NCBI RefSeq assembly: GCF_900113175.1
Contig: NZ_FOOK01000002.1
Coordinates: 136,565-200,564, forward strand
Source: Planifilum fulgidum
Lineage (GTDB): Bacteria; Bacillota; Bacilli; Thermoactinomycetales; DSM-44946
Reading direction: 5' to 3'
Length of the DNA: 64,000 nt
Below are positions 1 through 9,686 of the stretch, in pieces. Each line of letters opens with the position of its first letter. The stretch's first letter is position 1. The notes beneath the pieces are model-generated. The model was not told where the DNA came from. It was given only the letters and a program-made list of their open reading frames with translations, and did not search any database. Position numbers and translations under genes: made by a program.

Positions 1-2079
1 GGCGTGGAAAATTCCCTGAAGGGTTTCACACATGGAACGGCCGATAACTTCCAACTCCTTCAGCGTCAGGTCACATTCATTGAATTGGCCGTCCTCCAGG
101 CGCTCCCGAATCACCTTGCGGACGATCGATTCAATCCGCCCCGGCGTGGGGCGGGACAAGGAGCGGACCGCCGCCTCGATGGAGTCGGCAATCCCCACGA
201 TGGCCGCTTCCTTGAACTGCGCCTTCGGACCGGGATAGCGGAAATCCTCCTCCAGCACCTGACTGTCGCCGTTTAGCTCCTTCGCCTTGTGGTAGAAATA
301 CTTGAGCAGCGTCGTGCCGTGATGCTGGGCGGCGATATCCCGGATCGGCTTGGGAATGCGGTAGGCTTCCATCATCTCCACGCCATCTTTGGGGTGGGAC
401 AAAATGATCGTTTTGCTCAGATGGGGAGAGATCTTGTCGTGGGGGTTATCCATCTGCATCTGGTTCTCGATGTAAAACTGCGGCCGTTTCAGCTTGCCGA
501 TGTCGTGATAATAAGCCCCCACCCGGGCCAACAGTCCGTCGGCCCCGATCGCCTCCGCCGCCGATTCCGCCAGGTTTGCAACCATGACGGAATGATGATA
601 GGTCCCCGGCGCCTCCACCAGCAGTTTGCGCAACAGGGGATGGTTGGGATTGGACAGCTCCAACAGGCGCAGCGGCGAAAGAATGTCGAAGACCGTTTCA
701 AACAGCGACAGAAATCCGATGGTCAGCACGGCGGAAATCACGCCCGAGAGAAGAGCAAAACCGACGGATTGGAGGAACAACCGGAGATCTCCCTCCGCCG
801 GCACGAGCAGGTGCAGCGCGACAACGGCCATCGTCGCGGCAAATGAAGCAAACAGGCCCGCCCGGAAAATGGAGGGGCGGTTTCGCACCCCGGCCAAGGC
901 CAAGGCGCCCGCCGTTCCGCTGACCAGGGCGACCAGCCCGTAGCGGTAATCGAAGAGCAGAGGGCCTTCGGCGTTGAAGAAAATTCCGGCGGCCAGGCTG
1001 AACAGGACACCGAACCATATGGCCAGCCGGGTGTCCAAAAGCAGAGCGAGGAGCATCGGCCCAAAGGCAAAGGGGGCGCAATAGCCCACAGTGCTCCATT
1101 CCAGATCCTGCCCCAGGGAGACAACCTTCATCGCCAACAGGTTGAGGATGAAGACCGCCGCCATCATCAACACTTTGCCGTTGTCGGCGTGAATTTCCGG
1201 ATGAAAACGCTGGACGCAGACATACAGCAGGGCGAGCCAGATCAGAAGGAAAAGGATCAGACCCGTGTAAAACCGGAAATTGAGATGATGCCGGATGAGA
1301 CCCAGTTCCCTCAACTCCCGGATCTTTTCTTCGGTCACCACTTCCCCGGCGGCGACAATCACGTCGCCCTTCTGGATGATCACGGGTTTGACGCTCTCCC
1401 TTGCCGTTTCCCGCAGAGCATCGGTCAAAGCCTTGTCGACCACCACATTGGGGACGATCAGGGTCCGCAACAGTTCCGCGGCGGCATCACGGGCCTTTCC
1501 ACGAGGGTAGGACTTCTCCAGCATCTGGATGGCCTGCTCCCGCTTTTGCACCAGCTGGGCGGGACGAACGCCCTCCGACAATACTTGCTGCAGCACCTCT
1601 CGGATGGCGGAGCGGACTTCGGGGATCTCCTTCTCCGGAATCCGGGCCAAGGCCTTGTAGAAATCGTCGGACATGGCGGGAATCAACGCGCGAAGCCGTT
1701 CCGTCTTTTCTTTCTCGGACGCGGAACTGCCTTCCGCTTCCCGAATCTGATCGAAAATCCGTTCGAGGCGCTCCAGCTGACGGCTGGTGATCTGCTCGTC
1801 TTTGCGGTATTGCAAGGGAACGGATTGAGCCGCCTCCTCGCGGACCTGTTCCGTCGCCTTCTGATCGATCTTGGTCACCGGCGCCACGATCGTTTCCGGA
1901 CTGACTGCGCCGGGTTTGAGATCGTACTGTTTGGGCAGAACCGGATTGAGCAATAAAAAATAACCGAAAATCCCGACCAACCCGTAAAAGGCAAAGCGCA
2001 CCCAGGCGCTTGAACGCCAGCCGGACGCAAGGGGCGTCTGCTTCCGGCTGGCGGTGTTCTGCTTCACCTTTGGCTTCAT
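1..2079 (-). CDS. pgpH: 7TM-HD phosphohydrolase PgpH/YqfF, 3' end outside window
   Basis: Reading the minus strand from the ATG at 2079 gives an open frame of 693 codons that leaves the window at base 1. The family is a membrane-bound c-di-AMP phosphodiesterase. An N-terminal membrane helix is followed by a large extracellular domain, then a block of about seven membrane segments (roughly residues 275-480), then a cytosolic HD domain with a His-His pair and an HDIGK motif near residue 525. Bacillus YqfF has about 710 residues, so only the last 10-20 should be missing. It follows phoH by 27 bp, as in the Bacillus yqf operon. Family assignment is secure; activity is inferred from the family. 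Confidence 0.93.
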   Translation of the reverse strand, partial: MKPKVKQNTASRKQTPLASGWRSSAWVRFAFYGLVGIFGYFLLLNPVLPKQYDLKPGAVSPETIVAPVTKIDQKATEQVREEAAQSVPLQYRKDEQITSRQLERLERIFDQIREAEGSSASEKEKTERLRALIPAMSDDFYKALARIPEKEIPEVRSAIREVLQQVLSEGVRPAQLVQKREQAIQMLEKSYPRGKARDAAAELLRTLIVPNVVVDKALTDALRETARESVKPVIIQKGDVIVAAGEVVTEEKIRELRELGLIRHHLNFRFYTGLILFLLIWLALLYVCVQRFHPEIHADNGKVLMMAAVFILNLLAMKVVSLGQDLEWSTVGYCAPFAFGPMLLALLLDTRLAIWFGVLFSLAAGIFFNAEGPLLFDYRYGLVALVSGTAGALALAGVRNRPSIFRAGLFASFAATMAVVALHLLVPAEGDLRLFLQSVGFALLSGVISAVLTIGFLSLFETVFDILSPLRLLELSNPNHPLLRKLLVEAPGTYHHSVMVANLAESAAEAIGADGLLARVGAYYHDIGKLKRPQFYIENQMQMDNPHDKISPHLSKTIILSHPKDGVEMMEAYRIPKPIRDIAAQHHGTTLLKYFYHKAKELNGDSQVLEEDFRYPGPKAQFKEAAIVGIADSIEAAVRSLSRPTPGRIESIVRKVIRERLEDGQFNECDLTLKELEVIGRSMCETLQGIFHA

Positions 2080-2106
2080 CCAGGACCGACTCCTTGGGAA
2101 AACGCC

Positions 2107-3066
2107 TCAGCCGTTCCGTGCGTAAGCGTCGATGATTTTCTGGACAAGGCTGTGTCGCACCACATCTTCCTGGGTCAGGTGGATAAAGCGGATCCCGTCG
2201 ATATCGCGAAGAATGCGCTCCGCTTCCACAAGACCCGACTTCTTCCCTTTCGGAAGGTCCACCTGGGTGACGTCTCCCGTGACCACCATTTTGGAACCGA
2301 AACCCAAACGGGTCAGGAACATCTTCATCTGCTCCGGCGTGGTGTTCTGGGCCTCGTCCAGGATCACGAAAGCATCCTCCAGCGTGCGCCCCCGCATGTA
2401 GGCGAGCGGAGCCACCTCGATGATCCCTTTCTCCATCATCTTCGACACTTGCTCCACACCGAGCATATAATACAGCGCGTCATACAGGGGTCGGAGATAG
2501 GGATCCACCTTTTCCTGCAGATCTCCGGGCAGAAATCCGAGGTTTTCCCCCGCTTCCACCGCCGGGCGCGTCAGGACGATCCGCTTGGCCCGGTGGGCTT
2601 TCAGGGCGGTCACTCCCATGGCGACGGCCAGGAACGTCTTCCCCGTCCCCGCGGGCCCAATGCCGAACACGATGTCCGCCTTTTTGATGGCGGACACGTA
2701 GTGGCGCTGGCCGAGGGTTTTCGCCCGGACGGGCTTCCCTTTGTAGGTGACGCCGATCTCCTCGCTGTACAGTTCCAGGAGTTCCTCCGCCAGTCCCTGC
2801 TTGGCCAGCCGATGGGCATAGACCACATCCCGTTCGCTCAAATGAACCCCTTTGCGAATCAAACTGAGGAGAACGCGAAACAGCTGGTGCAAGATCTCCC
2901 GTTCCTCCGGGGGACCGTTGATCACCAGCTCCTCGCCCCGGGTCACAATCTTGGCGGAAGTTTCGGCTTCAATCCGCTTGAGATATGCATCATGAGGTCC
3001 AAAGAGGGAAAGGGCTTCCGCCGCATCACGCAACACGATTTTGATCGGTTCGGACAAAGGACTCAT
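2107..3066 (-). CDS. phoH: PhoH-family P-loop ATPase
   Basis: The 319-residue protein has an N-terminal KH-like segment and a helicase-like P-loop NTPase core. Walker A GPAGTGKT lies at residues 137-144 and the Walker B/DEAQ motif at 237-240. PhoH proteins bind ATP and RNA and are linked to RNA processing and ribosome maturation; no specific substrate can be read from the sequence. Its start overlaps the yqfD stop by 4 bp and pgpH follows 27 bp downstream, so the three genes are translationally linked in the conserved Bacillales order yqfC-yqfD-phoH-pgpH. Length is normal. Confidence 0.93.
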   Translation of the reverse strand: MSPLSEPIKIVLRDAAEALSLFGPHDAYLKRIEAETSAKIVTRGEELVINGPPEEREILHQLFRVLLSLIRKGVHLSERDVVYAHRLAKQGLAEELLELYSEEIGVTYKGKPVRAKTLGQRHYVSAIKKADIVFGIGPAGTGKTFLAVAMGVTALKAHRAKRIVLTRPAVEAGENLGFLPGDLQEKVDPYLRPLYDALYYMLGVEQVSKMMEKGIIEVAPLAYMRGRTLEDAFVILDEAQNTTPEQMKMFLTRLGFGSKMVVTGDVTQVDLPKGKKSGLVEAERILRDIDGIRFIHLTQEDVVRHSLVQKIIDAYARNG

Positions 3067-4256
3067 TCTCCTTGCAGAATCGGTTGAGATACCGCAATAT
3101 TTTCAATTACGTCGAAGTGTACCTTCATATAAACTTTACCACTATCGACGCGGGGTTGCAAAACCTTTTCCAACAAAATCCGCCCGTCCGGTCCGATTTT
3201 CTCCCGCACGTCCGCCCGGGCCCGCTCCTTCCCCAGACGGATCGCCTCCTCGGGGGTCAGCCTGCGCTTTATCCATTTCATTTCCAACCGCTCTTCCACC
3301 ACCCATCCGATGGGGAGCCGCCAATGGAACAGGCGGAGAACATGGGCCCGTTCCACCGTTTCAAAATCCTTGAAGGGAACCGGGTACAAAAAGGGAAGCC
3401 GGATGATCCGCGACGCCACGTAGGGATAATAGCCTCTGTCGCGATTTCCGGTGTACACCTTCCGTTTCTGTTCCAGGGGAACGACCACATCCGAATCGTA
3501 CCAAACCTCCCCCCACACCTTTCCCTTGGCGCCGACCACCCGTTCCGAACCGTCTTCCTCCGGATTCCCGTAGATACCGGATACCAACAACTGCCCTTTT
3601 TTCACCATGTCGTTCACCTGAACCACGGGCTTTCCCTGCTCCACCCTCATGTCATAAATCAGCGCACTCCGGCGCGCCACCAGGTGAACCGGTCCCGGAG
3701 ACCGTTCTCTCTCCTCCTCCGTTTCCCGCTTTTCGACAACGGTGATCACCGCCCGGGTGCCCTCCAGGCGGAATCCCACCCAGGAAGCCTGTGGCAGCCG
3801 CATGGCCAACCGGTGCTGAATCTCTTCGCCATCCGGCACGCGAAACTTCAGCTGTCCGGGAAACACTCCCGCTTCCCGGGCATACGTCAGGATTTGTTCC
3901 TCCGGGATCCGCTCGTTTCCCTCCACCTCCACCTTCCAGACAAAGGAACTCATCGCCATAAGCAAAAAAACGAAGAGCACAACCCCTGCCGCAAAAAACT
4001 TGCGCTTGTACATCTTGGAGAGCAAAAAGGGAAGTCCCTGCTTGGATATGATCCGCATCCGGATGCCGGATCGCCGTCGAAGGATTTTCACCAGGCGGAA
4101 AAAATCGGGGAGAAGAACGGTCAACCGGATCCGTTCCTCGTCCAGAAAGCGGATGTCTCCCAGGACGATCTCCTCTTCCATGGCCTCGTTGATGAGCGGG
4201 GTGAGCCGGGAGCCGGACAGTTCGACGGTTACCTTTCCCTTGATGAATTCGACCAA
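3063..4256 (-). CDS. yqfD: Sporulation protein YqfD (stage IV sporulation protein family)
   Basis: The 397-residue protein has a cytosolic N-terminus, one clear membrane helix at about residues 88-107, and a long extracytoplasmic domain of the YqfD/SpoIV type. The Bacillus family member is expressed in the mother cell under sigma E and is needed for efficient sporulation; its biochemical role is unknown. It sits between yqfC (13 bp upstream) and phoH (4-bp overlap). Length and architecture fit the family. The small partner yqfC directly upstream supports the assignment. Confidence 0.9.
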   Translation of the reverse strand: MVEFIKGKVTVELSGSRLTPLINEAMEEEIVLGDIRFLDEERIRLTVLLPDFFRLVKILRRRSGIRMRIISKQGLPFLLSKMYKRKFFAAGVVLFVFLLMAMSSFVWKVEVEGNERIPEEQILTYAREAGVFPGQLKFRVPDGEEIQHRLAMRLPQASWVGFRLEGTRAVITVVEKRETEEERERSPGPVHLVARRSALIYDMRVEQGKPVVQVNDMVKKGQLLVSGIYGNPEEDGSERVVGAKGKVWGEVWYDSDVVVPLEQKRKVYTGNRDRGYYPYVASRIIRLPFLYPVPFKDFETVERAHVLRLFHWRLPIGWVVEERLEMKWIKRRLTPEEAIRLGKERARADVREKIGPDGRILLEKVLQPRVDSGKVYMKVHFDVIENIAVSQPILQGE

Positions 4257-4269
4257 CGCGCTTCTCCCC

Positions 4270-4548
4270 CTAATCCGTGAACCTCATTTCGACAATATGG
4301 CCCTCGATCCACATCTCCCCCGGATAAATTGCGCGAATCACCAATTTCTCCCCTCGAATCCGAATCCTCCCTCCGCGGATCCTCAGAAGAATCTCGGAAT
4401 CGCTGAAAAAGTCCAACCCCTGATGGTTTTCCACCATCACCTGGAGGGATCCGACCATCTGGATCCGGGGAACCTCCGCGGTCACATCGGGGGGGAGGTC
4501 CATCCATCGGGCGAGACGGCGGCGAAAATTGACGGTCCCTTTAAGCAT
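4270..4548 (-). CDS. yqfC: Sporulation protein YqfC
   Basis: A 92-residue soluble protein of the YqfC family, which in Bacillus is made in the mother cell and always accompanies YqfD. It contains the expected short beta-rich stretch with 'EILLRIRGG' and 'LVIRAIYPGEMWIEG'. The ATG at 4548 is preceded by GATGGAGGG, a usable ribosome binding site. A sigma-E-like promoter sits about 30-55 bp upstream. Function is unknown beyond the link to sporulation. Confidence 0.88.
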   Translation of the reverse strand: MLKGTVNFRRRLARWMDLPPDVTAEVPRIQMVGSLQVMVENHQGLDFFSDSEILLRIRGGRIRIRGEKLVIRAIYPGEMWIEGHIVEMRFTD

Positions 4549-4575
4549 GAAACAAGCCCTCCATCTTCTTTTTAA

Positions 4576-4604
4576 CCCTTATGCGTCGGGCTCCCCGATT
4601 ATGA
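4576..4604 (-). promoter_or_regulatory. Sigma-E-like promoter upstream of yqfC
   Basis: On the minus strand a -35-like TCATAAT (4598-4604) and a -10-like CATAAGGG (4576-4583) are separated by 14 bases, which fits the spacing of mother-cell sigma E promoters. The -35 is one mismatch from TCATATT; the -10 keeps only the CATA half well. It lies directly upstream of yqfC, which is sigma-E controlled in Bacillus. This is a prediction only. Confidence 0.4.
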
Positions 4605-4689
4605 TGGACGCGCCCTCCTTCAGGCGGGAATGTTTTTATTTGGCACGGAACAAAATAAGGGCTACATCGGACCGTATTTTTCTCCGAAA

Positions 4690-4719
4690 GAGCAAAACCG
4701 GACCCTCAACAGGGCCCGG
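4690..4719 (-). terminator. Intrinsic terminator after the SASP gene
   Basis: The minus strand shows the stem CCGGGCCCT / AGGGTCCGG (4711-4719 with 4698-4706, one G-U pair) with a 4-base loop, followed by TTTTGCTCTTT. It lies just after the SASP stop codon and separates that gene from the yqfC promoter. Confidence 0.75.
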
Positions 4720-4739
4720 CTGGACAAACGATCCCCGGA

Positions 4740-4928
4740 TCATTGCGATTGACCCTGCTGCGCCTGCTGAACCAGACGCTTGGTGATTTCTCCACCGACC
4801 GATCCGTTTCCTCGGGACGTCGTGTCGGGACCAAGGGTGACACCGAATTCGGCCGCGATTTCCTCCTTGAACTGGTTCAAAATTTGGGCCGCCCCCGGAA
4901 CCAGAAGGCGATTGCTCCGACGCGCCAT
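4740..4928 (-). CDS. Alpha/beta-type small acid-soluble spore protein
   Basis: A 62-residue SASP that would coat spore DNA and protect it from UV and heat, and be degraded by Gpr at germination. The hallmarks are visible: '[10 protein letters not shown]', containing the Glu-Ile/Phe-Ala-type Gpr cleavage site, and the C-terminal '[12 protein letters not shown]' helix segment. The ATG at 4928 follows AAAGGAGGTGAACCGC, an almost ideal ribosome binding site, so longer in-frame extensions are rejected. A sigma-G-like -10 lies 22 bp upstream and a terminator follows, so it looks monocistronic. Gpr itself is encoded at 38401-39540. Confidence 0.95.
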   Translation of the reverse strand: MARRSNRLLVPGAAQILNQFKEEIAAEFGVTLGPDTTSRGNGSVGGEITKRLVQQAQQGQSQ

Positions 4929-4949
4929 GCGGTTCACCTCCTTTGCTGT

Positions 4950-4978
4950 TAGTATGGGTGTACGGCCGGATTTCCTGC
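4950..4978 (-). promoter_or_regulatory. Sigma-G-like promoter of the SASP gene
   Basis: The minus strand contains CATACTA at 4950-4956, a full match to the sigma-G -10 pattern CATAMTA, with GCAGG at 4974-4978 as a weak -35 after a 17-base spacer. Alpha/beta SASP genes are forespore sigma-G targets, so position and sequence agree, although the -35 half is poor. Confidence 0.5.
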
Positions 4979-5088
4979 AGGTGAACTGTTTCCATAAGCC
5001 GAAAAGGCGTGGGTCTTCTAGGGAAAAATCACCGAACACCCGCCGCTCCTCTGTCTGTCGGAGAAGCACATCCCTTTTCGATGCCCCT

Positions 5089-6336
5089 TCAGGATGATTG
5101 GGAAGCCGACGATTTTTCCCCTGTCCGATACTGATAATTCTTCAACTGCGGATGGAGGATCGCGATCAAAAACGTGATCCCGTACAAAACCGCGCCGAGA
5201 AGGTATGCAGACTGAATGTCGGTCCGATCCGCCAGCCACCCCATGATCAGGTGAGTCAACGCCCCCCAGGGAGTCAGCAGGGCGACTCTTGCCGCCATCA
5301 CCTTGGCTCTCTCCATCGGGGAGAGTACATCCTGCAGAACGGTTTCCTGGCAGATTTCCCTTATTTGGTAAATCGGTCCCATCATCAGGCACAGCCACAA
5401 CGCCAATATCGCAGTTGAGTTTACGGCAAAGAAAAAGGTCAAAAGGGACATCGACAATGCGCTTAGCGCAATCATATAACCCACACGCTTTTCCAAAAAC
5501 CCGGTGATAAGAACCACCATGAAACTTCCGACGATTCCGCCGACCCAATAAGAAGCGTTGATAAACCCCCACCACTCGCTTCCTTTTCCCAAGATCTCGT
5601 GAGTGAAAGCCAGTATGAAGGCACTGGTCCACACAACATTGGCCAAGGCTTCAAAAAGGTCCATCAACGTCAAATTTCGGATCACCCCGGCTCGAAAGAT
5701 TTTCCGCCAAGCCGGTTCCGGTTTCGATGTTTTTCCAAGGGTCGCGGATTCCTTTAATCGGATCCCTCGAATACAGACGCCTGATAACAAAAAAGACAGG
5801 GTGATGATCAGAATGACGGCGTAAAAAGGGAAAGCGGCGACAAGCATTCCTCCCAGTCCCCATCCGGCAACCAGAAACAGTTGGTAAACGACATTCAGGG
5901 TTCCGTTTGCCTTCATATATTCCTTTTTTGAGACAACCATGGGAAGCAATGCAAAACGGGCGGGTTGATACCATGCACCCATCCACGCGACGACAAAGAG
6001 AACGGCCAATGTCAGAAACAACAGAAGGGGCTCTATTTTATACAGGAACAATCCCAGAATCACGGTCAATCCCGCCCGGGACCATTCGATCCACTTCAAC
6101 ATTTGAACCGGCGAAAAGCGGTGGATGTAACGGGAGCCCAGGATTCCGCCTGCAAAAGAACCCAGTGCCATGACGGCCAAGACCAGGGATGAGCTGAATA
6201 CGGAATCCGTGTGACGGTATACGTTGACCATTACAATCACTTGAAGGAGAACCGTCCCGAGAGATTGGAGCGTTTGGGACAACCAAAGCATTACAAATGG
6301 GGGCTGTCGAAACAGATTTTGAAGGGTAATATCCAT
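5089..6336 (-). CDS. MFS transporter, 12-TM
   Basis: A 415-residue major facilitator protein of the EntS/MdfA-like 'MFS_3' type, with about twelve hydrophobic segments and the usual basic loop in the N-terminal half. It starts at an ATG preceded by TTTGGAGGCAATTGAAAT. The substrate cannot be deduced; relatives are drug or siderophore exporters. It lies between the floA operon terminator and the SASP gene, neither of which suggests a shared role, and it interrupts an otherwise conserved yqe/yqf gene order. A second, unrelated MFS gene is at 51658-52905. Confidence 0.85.
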   Translation of the reverse strand: MDITLQNLFRQPPFVMLWLSQTLQSLGTVLLQVIVMVNVYRHTDSVFSSSLVLAVMALGSFAGGILGSRYIHRFSPVQMLKWIEWSRAGLTVILGLFLYKIEPLLLFLTLAVLFVVAWMGAWYQPARFALLPMVVSKKEYMKANGTLNVVYQLFLVAGWGLGGMLVAAFPFYAVILIITLSFLLSGVCIRGIRLKESATLGKTSKPEPAWRKIFRAGVIRNLTLMDLFEALANVVWTSAFILAFTHEILGKGSEWWGFINASYWVGGIVGSFMVVLITGFLEKRVGYMIALSALSMSLLTFFFAVNSTAILALWLCLMMGPIYQIREICQETVLQDVLSPMERAKVMAARVALLTPWGALTHLIMGWLADRTDIQSAYLLGAVLYGITFLIAILHPQLKNYQYRTGEKSSASQSS

Positions 6337-6582
6337 ATTTCAATTGCCTCCAAATTCAAAATCCTCTCGGTTTAGGAGATGGCACCGCCCCAAATTGCGA
6401 CGGGCATCCGGAAAATGCGGGCAATCTCCGGCTTTTTGCTTGTCCATCGGATTCACAACAATTTAAAAAACGGGCGGTTGTATATTATTTATTTGGCGCA
6501 ATCCATGAACAGGAATTTCCTCTACACCCCTTAAAACCCGCTTTATCCGGTGAGCATCCTGAAATCGCGCCATTTCCCGCCC

Positions 6583-6616
6583 AAAACAAAGCGACAGATC
6601 CCGTCGGATCTGTCGC
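6583..6616 (-). terminator. Terminator of the nfeD-floA operon
   Basis: An 11-bp perfect stem GCGACAGATCC / GGATCTGTCGC (6591-6601 and 6606-6616) with a 4-base loop is followed on the minus strand by TTTGTTTT. It lies 6 bp after the stop of the hypothetical gene at 6623-7132. The 6337-6590 stretch between this hairpin and the MFS start shows no further gene. Confidence 0.78.
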
Positions 6617-6622
6617 CCGTGC

Positions 6623-7132
6623 CTATGAATTGCGGCGATGCACCCCTTGAAAATAACGGCGCGAAGGAGGGGGGCCAAGGATCTCGTGCAACAGGATGCC
6701 CCGGACCAGACTGTCCTTTGTAAACAAGCCCTTCTCCAGCCGGAAAGACTTCTTCCTTCCTTTCAAATCCGGAATCGGAGGTTGTACCTTCTTCAGGGTT
6801 TTCTCCGGTTTTTCCGCCTCGGAGACCGCCGCCTGAACATCCTTCACCTGTTCTTTCGCTTCTTCGATTTTTTTCGCGATACGCTGAATATTCTCCTTGA
6901 CAGGTCCGGCTGCGGAGGGAGAGGTGGAACGTGCGGAATCTCCGTCGGCGTGCTCCCCAAAAAGATCCGGAAAGGGGAGAGAGTCCGTCCGCTCCCCCCA
7001 CGGATCCCTCCAGGGAGCGGGTGCGGGAGGCCTCCTTTTTTTTCGCCGATTGGCCTCCTCCTTATTCGAGGAAGAAAGCACCTTTTGCAGGATCCAAAGC
7101 GCAAGTGCCACCATGAGAATGAGCAATTCCAT
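6623..7132 (-). CDS. Hypothetical membrane-anchored coiled-coil protein linked to FloA/NfeD
   Basis: No family is recognised. The 169-residue protein has an N-terminal membrane helix (about residues 1-19), a very basic RRKKRR stretch, a Pro/Gly/Asp-rich linker, a charged coiled coil (about 70-110) and a short basic C-terminus ending in 'RRYFQGVHRRNS'. ATG 7132 is chosen because GGAGGTGACGGG precedes it. It is 39 bp after floA and ends at a strong terminator, so it is co-transcribed with nfeD and floA. It occupies the place of yqfB in Bacillus but does not resemble it. A role at flotillin membrane domains is inferred from position only. Confidence 0.7.
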   Translation of the reverse strand: MELLILMVALALWILQKVLSSSNKEEANRRKKRRPPAPAPWRDPWGERTDSLPFPDLFGEHADGDSARSTSPSAAGPVKENIQRIAKKIEEAKEQVKDVQAAVSEAEKPEKTLKKVQPPIPDLKGRKKSFRLEKGLFTKDSLVRGILLHEILGPPPSRRYFQGVHRRNS

Positions 7133-7171
7133 TCCCGTCACCTCCCCGCCGGACAGCATCGGGACGCAACA

Positions 7172-8161
7172 TCATTTGTCGGCATCCTCGTCTTTGGCCA
7201 GATCTCCGATCGATTTCCGCATATTGGTGTCGGCCATCAAGTTCTGCAACTGATAATAATCCATCACGCCGATCTTGCCCGAACGCAGGGCTTCGGCGAG
7301 GGCCAGGGGCACTTGGGCTTCCGCCTCCACCACCTTGGCGCGCATCTCTTCCACGCGGGCGCGCATTTCCTGTTCCTTGGCCACGGCCATCGCCCGACGT
7401 TCCTCCGCCTTGGCCTGGGCGATCCGCTTGTCGGCCTCGGCTTGGTCGGTCTGCAGCTCGGCCCCGATGTTTTTCCCCACGTCCACGTCGGCGATGTCGA
7501 TGGACAGGATTTCAAAGGCGGTTCCCGCGTCCAATCCCTTTTCCAGGACCGTCTGGGAGATCATGTCGGGGTTTTCCAGCACATCCTTGTGGCTGTCGGC
7601 GGAACCGTTGGTGGTGACGATTCCCTCGCCCACCCGGGCGATGATCGTTTCTTCCCCGGCACCGCCGACCAGGCGGTCGATGTTGGCCCGCACGGTCACC
7701 CGCGCCCGGACCTTCACTTCAATTCCGTCCTTGGCCACGGCGGAAACCGTCGGCGTTTCAATAACCTTCGGGTTCACGCTCATCTGCACCGCTTCCAGCA
7801 CGTCCCGGCCGGCCAGATCGATCGCCGCCGCCCGGGAAAACACCAGATCGATGTTCGCCCGCTGGGCGGCAATCAGCGCGTCCACGACCCGGTCCACGTT
7901 TCCCCCCGCCAGGTAGTGGGTTTCCAATTGCTCGATGGTAACGTCCAATCCCGCTTTGCGCGCCTTGATCAGGGGATTGATGATCCGGGCCGGAGGGATC
8001 CTTCTCAAGCGCATTCCGATCAGGGTGGTCAGGCCGACATACACGCCGGAAGCCATCGCACTGATCCACAGCATGACAGGAACGAATGAAAACAGGATGG
8101 CAAGGAAAGCGATGACTAGGACCACGAGAATGATCACCGTCAGCAAACCTGCCGCTTCCAT
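7172..8161 (-). CDS. floA: Flotillin-like protein FloA (YqfA)
   Basis: A 329-residue SPFH/flotillin-like protein. Two hydrophobic stretches within the first 55 residues form a membrane hairpin, followed by the SPFH domain and an Ala/Glu-rich helical region with repeated '[22 protein letters not shown]'-type segments. FloA scaffolds functional membrane microdomains and affects membrane fluidity, sporulation and signalling. It starts 1 bp after the nfeD stop, the usual NfeD-flotillin pairing. Family assignment is secure. Confidence 0.95.
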   Translation of the reverse strand: MEAAGLLTVIILVVLVIAFLAILFSFVPVMLWISAMASGVYVGLTTLIGMRLRRIPPARIINPLIKARKAGLDVTIEQLETHYLAGGNVDRVVDALIAAQRANIDLVFSRAAAIDLAGRDVLEAVQMSVNPKVIETPTVSAVAKDGIEVKVRARVTVRANIDRLVGGAGEETIIARVGEGIVTTNGSADSHKDVLENPDMISQTVLEKGLDAGTAFEILSIDIADVDVGKNIGAELQTDQAEADKRIAQAKAEERRAMAVAKEQEMRARVEEMRAKVVEAEAQVPLALAEALRSGKIGVMDYYQLQNLMADTNMRKSIGDLAKDEDADK

Positions 8162-8162
8162 A

Positions 8163-9536
8163 TCACTTTTCCTCCTCGGATGTTTTTTCTTCGGTGGTAT
8201 CTATTCGACGAACAACGATGCGGGACCCTTCCACGTGAACCACTTTCACCGCCGTTTTGGCGGGAATCATGCCGCCATCGCTGACCACGTCGTATTTCTC
8301 GCCGTCCACTTGAACCCAGCCCGCGGGCCGGAGGGGCGTCAACGTGATCCCTTGTTTTCCCACCAAGTGTTTCCAATCCCTGGAGGAGGTATAACCCGAT
8401 TCGTTCTGTTGGGACTCCTTCAGGATGATTTTGGCCCAAACGCCCTTCATGCCAAAAACCTTGACGGCGATCCACACCCCGATCAGCGTGATGGCCAGCG
8501 CCACCGACAAGGAGATGATGCCGAAGGCAGGGTCATAGGCGGCCAACACCACGGCGGTTCCCAGGGAAATCAGGCCGAGCACGCCGAAGATGCCCCAGCC
8601 GGGAACAAACAGTTCGATCACCATCAACACGATCCCGGCGACAAAGAGCAGCACCGTCTCCATCCCGGCCAGTCCGGCCAGATAATGCCCGAAGAAATAG
8701 AGACCAAAGGACAAAAGTCCCACGGCGCCCGGAACCCCGAAGCCCGGGGTGAGCAGCTCCAGGGCGATTCCGCCCAGTCCCAGCAGGAGCAGGATGGGAA
8801 CCACATAGGGGCTGGTCACCCAGCGGGCAAACTTCTCGGCGGGCGTCAGCTCCACTTCGACCACTTCCGCATCCCCCAGCCCGATTGCCGGCAGCACCTC
8901 CCTTTCGGAGGGCACGATGCGGTCGGCCATGTCCCACTCAACCGCCTGCTCGGCGGACAGGCTGAGCAGCTCTCCCTTCTTCTTCAGCCCCTTGATTTCC
9001 ACGTTGCGATCCACCATGGCGGCGGCGACATCCCCGTTCCGCCCTCCCTGCTCGGCGGCGGCGCGCATGTTGGAGGACCAGAAGGCAACCGTCTTCGGAT
9101 CGGCCACTTCGCCGGAAAACGTGCGGGGTTCAGCGGCGCCCATGGCGCTTCCCGGGGCCATCAGGATCTGATCCGCATTGAGGGAAATGTAGGCCCCTGC
9201 GGAAATGGCCTCTCCCCGGATGTAGGCGATCACCGGAACCGATGAACGGCGGATCAGCTTTCCGATTTCCAGGGCTGCCTCCACTTCCCCGCCCAGGGTG
9301 TCGATTTCCAAAACGACAGCCTCCGCCCGGGCCTCTTCCGCTTCAGTCAGCGCCCGCTCGAGAAAGGCGGACAATCCCCGCTCCACTTCCTGTTCCACCG
9401 GTATCCAGTAAACCACTTTCCCGGCGCCCGAAGGTTCCGCCGCAGACCAGCCCGGCCAGCACAAAAGAAGCAGTGCCGCACCGATCAACACCAAAGAAAC
9501 CCGCTTCACCGGGGGAATCCCTCCGTTCCGTTTCAA
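8163..9536 (-). CDS. NfeD-family membrane-bound ClpP-class serine protease
   Basis: The 457-residue protein is the long NfeD1b type. It has a signal peptide or anchor (about residues 12-33), a ClpP-like serine protease domain with the nucleophile motif '[11 protein letters not shown]' (Ser112 predicted), four to five membrane helices (about 240-375) and a C-terminal OB-fold NfeD domain from about 395. NfeD proteins work with SPFH proteins; archaeal relatives cleave the hydrophobic C-termini of stomatins. floA follows after 1 bp. It corresponds to Bacillus YqeZ. Confidence 0.92.
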   Translation of the reverse strand: MKRNGGIPPVKRVSLVLIGAALLLLCWPGWSAAEPSGAGKVVYWIPVEQEVERGLSAFLERALTEAEEARAEAVVLEIDTLGGEVEAALEIGKLIRRSSVPVIAYIRGEAISAGAYISLNADQILMAPGSAMGAAEPRTFSGEVADPKTVAFWSSNMRAAAEQGGRNGDVAAAMVDRNVEIKGLKKKGELLSLSAEQAVEWDMADRIVPSEREVLPAIGLGDAEVVEVELTPAEKFARWVTSPYVVPILLLLGLGGIALELLTPGFGVPGAVGLLSFGLYFFGHYLAGLAGMETVLLFVAGIVLMVIELFVPGWGIFGVLGLISLGTAVVLAAYDPAFGIISLSVALAITLIGVWIAVKVFGMKGVWAKIILKESQQNESGYTSSRDWKHLVGKQGITLTPLRPAGWVQVDGEKYDVVSDGGMIPAKTAVKVVHVEGSRIVVRRIDTTEEKTSEEEK

Positions 9537-9624
9537 CCTCCTTAAGTCGCCATTTCCCTGTGAAGTCGCGCTCGGGCTTTGCGGACCTCCGCCTCCATCG
9601 GCGCTTGCTCCCGATCCACCCTCC

Positions 9625-9665
9625 GAAAAAAAGCGGCTGTTGACTTCGCACCTGCGTCAACAGCC
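9625..9665 (-). terminator. Terminator between yqeY and nfeD
   Basis: A 10-bp perfect stem GGCTGTTGAC / GTCAACAGCC (9635-9644 and 9656-9665) with an 11-base loop is followed on the minus strand by GCTTTTTTTC. It ends the rpsU-yqeY transcript, so nfeD-floA must have its own start or rely on read-through. Confidence 0.82.
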
Positions 9666-9686
9666 TGCAACAGTTGCCCGATCTTG

